Assembly: GCA_035259345.1 (NCBI GenBank) | Contig: DATFWK010000175.1 | Coordinates: forward strand, 1 to 17,475 | Length of the DNA stretch: 17,475 nucleotides | From: DATFWK01 sp035259345 | GTDB lineage: Bacteria > Actinomycetota > Thermoleophilia > Miltoncostaeales > Miltoncostaeaceae | Direction of reading: 5' to 3' | In this document: in pieces, positions 1 through 5,145 of the stretch | How the letters are laid out: each line of letters starts with the position of its first letter | How positions within the stretch are numbered: position 1 is the first letter of the stretch | The notes under the pieces: model-generated | Told to the model about the DNA's origin: nothing | The model's database searches: none | What the model saw: the letters and a program-made list of their open reading frames with translations, nothing else | Translations under genes and position numbers: made by a program

Positions 1-71
1 GCCCGCCGGTCACCAAGCCCGGCCTGCGCGGGCTCCCCTCCGACGGGCGGGCGTGGCGCCTGGCCGCCTGA
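1..71 (+). CDS. C-terminal end of an unidentified upstream gene (partial)
   Basis: Reading from base 3, the frame gives a plausible C-terminus (PPVTKPGLRGLPSDGRAWRL, then AA) ending at TGA 69-71. Codons are the GC-rich ones preferred in neighbouring genes, and the dapA promoter begins a few bases later. Only 22 residues are visible, so I cannot name the product. In other actinobacteria dapB or thyX often lies near dapA, but these residues do not match a C-terminus that I recognise. The other two forward frames give only Arg/Pro/Gly-rich shadow sequence. Confidence 0.5.
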   Translation, partial: PPVTKPGLRGLPSDGRAWRLAA

Positions 72-89
72 GCCCCGGACGCGGCAGGG

Positions 90-107
90 GCCGCGGGGGG
101 CCGCGGC
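90..107 (+). terminator. Inverted repeat between the upstream gene and dapA, candidate terminator
   Basis: GCCGCGG (90-96) and CCGCGGC (101-107) form a perfect 7-bp stem with a GGGG loop, 18 bases after the upstream stop codon. No U-tract follows, which is common for high-GC actinobacterial hairpins. The right arm ends exactly where the dapA -10 hexamer starts, so it could equally act as an operator-like element. Terminator function is inference. Confidence 0.4.
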
Positions 108-113
108 TATACT
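108..113 (+). promoter_or_regulatory. dapA -10 box (TATACT), leaderless promoter
   Basis: TATACT is followed by 7 bases (CGCCCCG) and then the GTG start at 121, so transcription would begin at or next to the start codon. No Shine-Dalgarno sequence lies before the GTG, consistent with a leaderless mRNA. No convincing -35 hexamer is present at 16-18 bp upstream. Confidence 0.65.
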
Positions 114-120
114 CGCCCCG

Positions 121-1008
121 GTGACGGCGTTCGGCGACATCCTGACCGCGATGGTCACGCCGTTCGACGCGCGCGGAGCGCTCGACGAGGCGGCGGCGGC
201 GCGGCTCATGGGCCACCTGGTCCGCCACGGGTCGGACGGCGTGGTGCTCGCGGGCACCACCGGCGAGGCCTCGACGCTCACCGACGACGAGAAGACGGCG
301 CTCTTCAGCCTCGGCGTGAGCGAGCTCGGCGGGCGCGCGAGCGTCGTCGCCGGGACGGGCTCCAACGACACGGCCCACTCTGTCCACCTCACCGAGCGCG
401 CCGCCGGGGCCGGCGTCGACGCGGTGCTCGCCGTGACGCCGTACTACAACCGCCCGCCGCGGGCCGGGCTCGTCGCGCACTTCCGCGCGATCGCCGAGGT
501 CGGCCTGCCGGTGATCCTCTACAACATCCCGAGCCGGACGACGCTCAACATGGACCCGGGCCTCATCGGCGAGCTGGGGGAGATCCCCGGCATCGTCGCG
601 GTCAAGCAGGCGAACCCGGAGCTGGCCGAGGCGCGGGCGGTCCAGGAGCGCACCGGCCTCGCGCTCTACGCTGGCAACGACGACATGCTGCTGCCGGTCG
701 CCCAGATGGGCGGCGCCGGGGTCATCTCGGTCGCCTCGCACCTGGTCGGCGAGCGGATGGCCGAGGTGGTCGCCGCCGCGCGTGCCGGCGACGCGGTCGA
801 GGCCGAGCGCCTCGACGCCGCGCTGCGCCCCCTCTACGAGGCCCTGTTCGTGACGGCGAACCCGATCCTGGTCAAGGCGGCGCTCCACATGATCGGGCTC
901 ATCCCGACGCCGGAGCTCCGGCTGCCGCTCGTGCAGGCGACCCCGGTAGAGCGCGAGATCCTGCGAGCGGTGCTCGAGCAGCAGGGCGTGCCGGCCCACG
1001 CCGCGTAG
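121..1008 (+). CDS. dapA: 4-hydroxy-tetrahydrodipicolinate synthase (DapA)
   Basis: Cytoplasmic (beta/alpha)8-barrel aldolase that condenses pyruvate with L-aspartate semialdehyde, the first committed step towards diaminopimelate and lysine. The 295-residue product has the usual family length. Visible landmarks are MVTPFD near the N-terminus, the GTTGE loop with the Thr pair at 46-47, the proton-relay Tyr134 in ILYNIPSRT, and the Schiff-base Lys162 in VAVKQA. The GTG start at 121 matches the family N-terminus and sits 7 bases after a TATACT box, so the mRNA is probably leaderless. The stop codon overlaps the GTG of rnj by one base (TAGTG), a coupled arrangement conserved in actinobacteria. 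dapF and a dapL-type gene further along the window belong to the same pathway. Confidence 0.95.
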   Translation: MTAFGDILTAMVTPFDARGALDEAAAARLMGHLVRHGSDGVVLAGTTGEASTLTDDEKTALFSLGVSELGGRASVVAGTGSNDTAHSVHLTERAAGAGVDAVLAVTPYYNRPPRAGLVAHFRAIAEVGLPVILYNIPSRTTLNMDPGLIGELGEIPGIVAVKQANPELAEARAVQERTGLALYAGNDDMLLPVAQMGGAGVISVASHLVGERMAEVVAAARAGDAVEAERLDAALRPLYEALFVTANPILVKAALHMIGLIPTPELRLPLVQATPVEREILRAVLEQQGVPAHAA

Positions 1009-2666
1009 TGGGGGACGGCCAGGGCCTCAGGATCATCCCGCTCGGCGGAGCGGGGGAGATCGGCAAGAACATGTACGTCTACGAGCTGGACCGCCGGCTC
1101 GTGATCGTCGACTGCGGCGTCAAGTTCCCGACGCCGGAGCAGCTCGGCGTCGACCTGGTCCTGCCGGACTTCAGCTACGTGGCCGAGCGCCGGGAGGACG
1201 TGGACGCGGTCATCCTCACCCACGGCCACGAGGACCACATCGGGGCGCTGCCGTACCTCGTCAAGGCGATCGGGGCCGTGCCGATCTACGCCACCCGCTT
1301 CACGCGCGGGCTCCTGCGGGGGAAGCTCGACGAGCACCGCCTGCGCGAGGTGGAGGTCAACGAGATCGCCCCCGGCGACCGGGTGCAGGCAGGCCCGTTC
1401 GAGGCGGAGTTCGTCCGCGTGGCCCACAGCATCCCGGACTGCGTGGCCGTCGCGCTGCGCTCGCGCGTCGGGCTCGTCGTGCACACGGGCGACTTCAAGT
1501 TCGACCAGGCGCCGATCGACGACGCGCCGACGGACATCTCGGCCCTCGCGCGCCTCGGGGACGAGGGCGTGCTCGCGCTGCTCTCGGACTCGACCAACGC
1601 CGAGGTGCCCGGGTCCATCGCGCCCGAGCGCACGATCGGGCCGGAGCTGCGCAAGGTCATGGCCACCGCGCCCGAGCGGGTCATCGTCACGACCTTCGCC
1701 TCCCACATCCACCGCATGCAGCAGGTGCTGGAGGCGGCGCACCACGACGGTCGCGTCGTCGGGATGGTCGGCCGGTCGATGCTGCGCAACACGAACATCG
1801 CGATGAACCTGGGGCTGCTGCGGCCGCCGGACGGCGTGCTCGTCAGCCTGCGCGAGCTCGAGGACTACCCGCGCGACGAGCAGGTGATCCTCTCGACCGG
1901 CAGCCAGGGGGAGCCCGGCTCGGCGCTCCGGCGCATCGCCCACGGCGACCACCACCAGGTGCACATGGAGCCCGGCGACACGGTCGTCTTCTCGGCGCGG
2001 GCCGTGCCCGGTAACGAGCTCTCCGTGAACGAGACGATCAACCGCCTCTCGAGGGCCGGCGCGCGCGTGCTCACCCAGGAGAACGCGAACGTCCACGTGT
2101 CGGGCCACGCCGCCTCGGAGGAGCTCAGGCTGATGCTCCGCCTCCTGCGGCCCCGCTTCTTCGCGCCGGTCCACGGCGAGTTCCGCCACCAGCGCGCCCA
2201 CGCGGACCTGGCGCGCACGGTCGGGGTGGACCCGCGGCGCACGTTCATCCTCGCCAACGGCGAGGTGCTCGAAGTGGCGGAGGAGGAGGCCACCGTCGTC
2301 GAGCGCGTCGAGACCGGCCTGGTCTACGTGGACGGGCTCGGCGTCGCCGACGTCGCCGACGGGGTGCTGCGCGACCGCCGCCACCTCGCCGAGGACGGCC
2401 TGGTGCTCGTGGTCGCGACGCTCTCGGCCCGCGACGGCTCGCCGATCGGCGACGTCGACGTCATCACCCGCGGCTTCGGCGCGGACGACGGCGAGCTGAT
2501 CGAGGAGACGCGCATGGAGGTCGAGCGCAGCCTCGCGGTGTCGGCGGCCGACTCGGTGACCGAGGTCGACCTGCTCCAGCGCCAGCTCCACGACACGGTC
2601 GCGGCGCTGCTCTACCGGCGCACGCGCGCGCGGCCGCTCGTGCTGCCGGTGATCGTCGAGGCCTAG
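1008..2666 (+). CDS. rnj: Ribonuclease J (metallo-beta-lactamase/beta-CASP)
   Basis: Cytoplasmic zinc-dependent ribonuclease with 5'-3' exonuclease and endonuclease activity in mRNA decay and rRNA maturation. The 552-residue length is typical. The N-terminal metallo-beta-lactamase core has LGGAGEIGKNM (11-21), the metal-binding HGHEDH (72-77), the His140 region (HSIPD) and HTGD (159-162). The beta-CASP part has SDSTNAE (193-199), STGSQGEP (296-303), HVSGHA (363-368) and PVHGEFRH (387-394). A roughly 100-residue C-terminal domain follows. The GTG start shares one base with the dapA stop, so translation is probably coupled and both genes would use the dapA promoter. It is not a long C-terminally extended form, and no other RNase gene is adjacent. 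Confidence 0.94.
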   Translation: MGDGQGLRIIPLGGAGEIGKNMYVYELDRRLVIVDCGVKFPTPEQLGVDLVLPDFSYVAERREDVDAVILTHGHEDHIGALPYLVKAIGAVPIYATRFTRGLLRGKLDEHRLREVEVNEIAPGDRVQAGPFEAEFVRVAHSIPDCVAVALRSRVGLVVHTGDFKFDQAPIDDAPTDISALARLGDEGVLALLSDSTNAEVPGSIAPERTIGPELRKVMATAPERVIVTTFASHIHRMQQVLEAAHHDGRVVGMVGRSMLRNTNIAMNLGLLRPPDGVLVSLRELEDYPRDEQVILSTGSQGEPGSALRRIAHGDHHQVHMEPGDTVVFSARAVPGNELSVNETINRLSRAGARVLTQENANVHVSGHAASEELRLMLRLLRPRFFAPVHGEFRHQRAHADLARTVGVDPRRTFILANGEVLEVAEEEATVVERVETGLVYVDGLGVADVADGVLRDRRHLAEDGLVLVVATLSARDGSPIGDVDVITRGFGADDGELIEETRMEVERSLAVSAADSVTEVDLLQRQLHDTVAALLYRRTRARPLVLPVIVEA

Positions 2667-2667
2667 G

Positions 2668-2706
2668 CCGGGCGAAGGGGAACGCCCCCCGCCGGCGAAC
2701 GCCCGG
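2668..2706 (+). terminator. Hairpin after rnj, candidate terminator
   Basis: CCGGGCG (2668-2674) and CGCCCGG (2700-2706) form a perfect 7-bp outer stem starting one base after the rnj stop. Inside it GGGG (2677-2680) can pair with the C-run that begins at 2685. There is no U-tract. The right arm covers the GGAG before the next start codon, so the structure might also limit translation of the downstream gene. Function is inferred from position only. Confidence 0.35.
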
Positions 2707-2709
2707 AGC

Positions 2710-3174
2710 ATGTCCCGGCGCATCGCCGTCGCGCTCGTGCTCGCGCTCATCGCCTCCACGGCCCCGTCCGCCCTGGGGGCGCGCTCCGACGCCGCCGCCT
2801 TCCAGGCGCGCGGCGGCGCGATCTGCGCCGAGCTCGTGCGCACGGTGGGCACGCTTCCGCCTCCGAACACGCGCGCAGAGCTCCCGGGGTATCTGGAGCG
2901 CGTCGCCGGCCTCTTCTCTAGGGCACGTCGTAGGGTGGCCGGCCTTAGCGCTCCCCGGCCGCTCCGGGCGCGCCTCCGGCTGGCGGTCGTCGCCCAGGCG
3001 GCCGCCGACCGGCAGCTGACCGTCGTGGCCCGGACGCTCCGCCGCGGCGCGAACCCCGGCGCGGCGCCGGCCTTTCCCAGGCTCGCGAAGATGCGCGTGT
3101 ACCGGCGCTTCGAGCGGCTGAACACCGCCGCGAACCGCCGCTGGCGCCTCGCCGGCCTCACGGCCTGCGCCTAG
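2710..3174 (+). CDS. Small secreted hypothetical protein
   Basis: The 154-residue product starts with a typical signal peptide: an Arg-containing n-region (MSRR), a hydrophobic core (IAVALVLALIAS) and an Ala-rich end (SALGA) with likely cleavage near residue 24. The mature part is helical, Arg/Ala-rich and has two cysteines (Cys39 in GAICAEL and Cys153 in LTACA at the end), which could form a disulfide outside the cell. I recall similar short secreted proteins with an 'iCa' start and a C-terminal 'Ca' in Thermoleophilia, but no function is known to me. GGAG lies only one base before the ATG, which is a poor spacing. Codons around 2917-2955 (TCT, AGG, GCA, CGT, CTT, AGC) are unusual for this region. 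Its stop shares a CTAG with the convergent HAD gene. Confidence 0.7.
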   Translation: MSRRIAVALVLALIASTAPSALGARSDAAAFQARGGAICAELVRTVGTLPPPNTRAELPGYLERVAGLFSRARRRVAGLSAPRPLRARLRLAVVAQAAADRQLTVVARTLRRGANPGAAPAFPRLAKMRVYRRFERLNTAANRRWRLAGLTACA

Positions 3175-3857
3175 CCCGGGCTCGCCACCAGCCGGTCGGC
3201 CACCTCCACGAGGTCGCGGCCGACGATCGTCGGCTCGGGGAGCACCGGGCTCGGGGCGCCGCCGCCCCGCAGCACGAGCGCGCCCGTCGCGCCGGTGGCC
3301 ATCGCGCCGGCGACGTCCCAGTCGTGCGCGGCGACCATCACGATCTCGGAGGTCTGGACGCCGAGAGCGGCCGCAGCGGAGCGGTAGACCGCCGGATGGG
3401 GCTTGAACGCGCGCACGGCGTCGACCGAGAGGATCGCCTCGAGCCGCGGGGCGACGCCGGCGTGGGCGAGCTGCGCCTCGGCCCCGGCCTGGGGTGAGTT
3501 CGTGAGCGCCGCCAGTCGGAGGCCCGCCGCGGCGAGGCGCTCGAGGGCCGGAGCGACGTCCGGGTGGGGCGGAAGCGCGCGCATGCCCTCCAGGACGGCC
3601 CGCCGCGCGTCCGCATCCGGCGCCGCCCCGCGCGCCGCGCCCTCGACCACCAGGGCGGCGTCCGCGACCGCGGCGAAGTCGGCCCAGCCGCCGACGGCCG
3701 TGAGCGTCATGGCGGTCCGGATCACGCGGCCGAACCACGCCTCGAGCGCGCCCGCGTCGCCCAGCGCCGCCGCGATGGCCGGCCGCAGCGCCCCGAGGTC
3801 GAGCAGCGTCTCGTTCACGTCGAAAACGACGACCGGCGCCCTGCGCGGGGCGCTCAC
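3171..3857 (-). CDS. HAD-superfamily hydrolase, haloacid dehalogenase type II-like
   Basis: A 228-residue cytoplasmic HAD hydrolase. Motif I is FDVNET with the nucleophile Asp13. Motif II is the LTNSP segment (Ser121), motif III Lys152 in FKPHP, and motif IV the VAAHDWDVAGA segment (Asp179, Asp181). The helical cap lies between about 20 and 90. The FDVNETLLD start and AAHDWDVAGA end resemble the haloacid dehalogenase type II branch (L-2-haloacid dehalogenase-like). The actual substrate cannot be told and could be a phosphate ester. The GTG start overlaps the stop of the DUF3052 gene in a GTGA, so it is the last gene of the minus-strand operon and likely translationally coupled. Its TAG stop lies in the same CTAG as the stop of the convergent secreted-protein gene. 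Confidence 0.85.
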   Translation of the reverse strand: MSAPRRAPVVVFDVNETLLDLGALRPAIAAALGDAGALEAWFGRVIRTAMTLTAVGGWADFAAVADAALVVEGAARGAAPDADARRAVLEGMRALPPHPDVAPALERLAAAGLRLAALTNSPQAGAEAQLAHAGVAPRLEAILSVDAVRAFKPHPAVYRSAAAALGVQTSEIVMVAAHDWDVAGAMATGATGALVLRGGGAPSPVLPEPTIVGRDLVEVADRLVASPG

Positions 3858-4270
3858 CGCCGGTCCACCAGGCGCACGACCAGCCGCAGGCCGGACCAGG
3901 TGCCGTCGATCGCGCAGACCTTGTTGTCGACCAGGCCCCCCGCGAGCGCGATCTCGCGGACGACGTTCTCCGTGATGTCCGTCGGGACGCCGGAGGCCCG
4001 CTTCGGCCAGGCGATCCAGAGGCCGCCCGCGTCGTGGATGGCCGCGCGCAGGCGCGGGAAGCGCCGCTCGAGCTCGCGACGGGACGTCAGGAAGGCCACC
4101 ACGACGTCGGCGGGGGCGCCGAGCCGGCGGCTGAGGCGGACGCCCTCCGGGAGCGGGGCGAGGAGGTCCTCCGTGCCGGGCGGCGCCCCTGCCAGCACGA
4201 CGTGAGCGCCCTCCTTGATGCCGAGCTTCCTGGCGAGCGGGGTGCCCGAGTAGCCGGCGGCGCTGCCCAT
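3854..4270 (-). CDS. DUF3052 family protein
   Basis: A 138-residue protein matching the actinobacterial DUF3052 family along its length. It has the YSGTPLARKLGIKEG start (7-21), the central GGLWIAWPKRASGVPTDITE segment (82-101) and the GLVDNKVCAIDGTWSGLRLV ending (112-131). No signal peptide or membrane segment is visible, so it is probably cytoplasmic. The molecular function is unknown. No Shine-Dalgarno sequence precedes the ATG, but a TAGACT box lies 9 bases upstream, suggesting a nearly leaderless transcript besides readthrough from the 172-residue gene 29 bases upstream. Its stop overlaps the HAD start (GTGA). Confidence 0.85.
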   Translation of the reverse strand: MGSAAGYSGTPLARKLGIKEGAHVVLAGAPPGTEDLLAPLPEGVRLSRRLGAPADVVVAFLTSRRELERRFPRLRAAIHDAGGLWIAWPKRASGVPTDITENVVREIALAGGLVDNKVCAIDGTWSGLRLVVRLVDRR

Positions 4271-4279
4271 GGCGCCGCC

Positions 4280-4285
4280 AGTCTA
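4280..4285 (-). promoter_or_regulatory. Possible -10 box (TAGACT) for the DUF3052 gene
   Basis: On the minus strand TAGACT lies 9 bases before the ATG at 4270, inside the 29-base gap after the upstream gene's stop. This would give a transcript with at most a few untranslated bases. It fits the TANNNT pattern seen before dapA, thpR, miaB and dapF, but the spacing is longer and the start is ATG, so support is weaker. Confidence 0.4.
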
Positions 4286-4299
4286 CGCGGGGCTGTGGC

Positions 4300-4818
4300 T
4301 CAGGCCGCGCGCGGCACCGGCAGCGGCTCGAGCGAGTCGGCGGCCGCGAGCGCGTCGCGGAGCGGCGTCTCGGTCGCGTCCAGGATCACCACCGGGGCGC
4401 CGTAACGGCTGAGATCCCATGCGAAGGCCTCGAGACGCGCGCGCTCGGCCGGGTCGCGCATCGGCAGGTAGAGGATCTCCGGCGTCGCGAGCGAGGCCCG
4501 CCATCCCAGGTCGCCCTCGATCACGTCGCCCCAGAGGAGGACGCGCCCGATCGCCTGCGGCTGGCGCTCCCGCGAGGGCACCTCGAGGTGCGCCAGCGCC
4601 TCGTCCGGCGTGCGGGTCGCGTAGATGCCGCAGCTGCAGCCGGCCCACGGCGCGGGGTGCGCGACCGGGGAGCGGTCGCAGGTCGCCAGCATCGGCTCGC
4701 CGGCAGGCCAGTGCGTGGCACGGACGACGCTCCGGAGGCCAACCTGGCCGTCCGGGGCCTCGAGCAGCCAGCTGCGCCAGCCGACGACCGGTTCCATGTA
4801 GTCGGGCGCGCCGCTCAC
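4300..4818 (-). CDS. Conserved hypothetical actinobacterial protein with CxC/His cluster
   Basis: A 172-residue protein I recognise as a widespread actinobacterial hypothetical family, by EPVVGWRSW (9-17), a Cys/His-rich centre (Cys47, His54, Cys61, Cys63, in HPAPWAGCSCGIYA) and the following GRVLLWGDVIEGDLGWRA (91-108). The three cysteines and a histidine could bind a metal, but this is inference. No signal peptide or membrane helix is evident and no function is known to me. The GTG start overlaps the TGA of the 45-residue gene in a GTGA, indicating translational coupling. The next in-frame start, ATG for Met8, lies immediately before the conserved EPVVGW and is an alternative start that would lose the overlap. 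Confidence 0.75.
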   Translation of the reverse strand: MSGAPDYMEPVVGWRSWLLEAPDGQVGLRSVVRATHWPAGEPMLATCDRSPVAHPAPWAGCSCGIYATRTPDEALAHLEVPSRERQPQAIGRVLLWGDVIEGDLGWRASLATPEILYLPMRDPAERARLEAFAWDLSRYGAPVVILDATETPLRDALAAADSLEPLPVPRAA

Positions 4819-4952
4819 GCCCGATCACCGCGGGCCAGGACAAGGGCCTGGGCCGGCACCGGCTCCGGGGCGACGGCCGGTGTCTCGATGCGCCGTGCGG
4901 GGGTCGTCGCCGGCTCGATCGTGTACTTGCGGGTCTCGCGTCCGATGTCCAT
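4815..4952 (-). CDS. Small 45-residue hypothetical protein, first gene of the minus-strand operon
   Basis: Encodes MDIGRETRKYTIEPATTPAR and a further 25 residues rich in Pro, Ala, Val and Glu. A strong Shine-Dalgarno (GGAGAGGA, complement of 4959-4966) lies 6 bases before the ATG. The TGA stop overlaps the GTG of the 172-residue gene (GTGA at 4815-4818). Both signals strongly argue that it is translated. Very short actinobacterial proteins beginning 'M.IG...r...iEP...P.' are familiar to me, but no role is known. The low-complexity tail suggests a disordered peptide, perhaps a partner of the downstream product or a leader that sets its translation rate. Confidence 0.7.
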   Translation of the reverse strand: MDIGRETRKYTIEPATTPARRIETPAVAPEPVPAQALVLARGDRA

Positions 4953-5145
4953 GTCGATTCCTCTCCGCCCCGCGCCGGGGCTGGTTGGGGGCGTCGAGGA
5001 TGAAGATGCCGCGAGCGGGGCTTCTATTCCCGCGACCGCCGCATCGTCGATCGGCCGCCGGCGCCCGCCGGTGGGGCAGGAACCGCGGGTGCAGGGGCAA
5101 AGACCCCTTGAGCGAGTCACGTCCCCACCGAGGATGAGGAGCAGC
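4953..5145. other. Divergent intergenic region between the small-protein operon and ftsK
   Basis: This 193-base region separates two divergently transcribed genes and should hold both promoters. It carries the Shine-Dalgarno of the minus-strand small gene (4959-4966). It also has a compact hairpin GCCCCG/CGGGGC with a 3-base loop (4967-4981) in that gene's leader, and a short AGGGG/CCCCT hairpin at about 5094-5109. The ftsK Shine-Dalgarno AGGAG lies at 5137-5141. I could not identify convincing -10/-35 pairs on either strand, and no further open reading frame looks real. Confidence 0.4.

Noticed and set aside
834..3161. A 775-residue open frame on the minus strand opposite dapA/rnj
   Set aside because: It is a shadow frame; the plus-strand genes have full conserved motifs.
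3403..4405. Plus-strand open frames at 3403-3975, 3564-4205 and 4034-4405
   Set aside because: They are antisense to the HAD and DUF3052 genes, which show clear family motifs, and have Arg/Ala/Ser-biased shadow composition.
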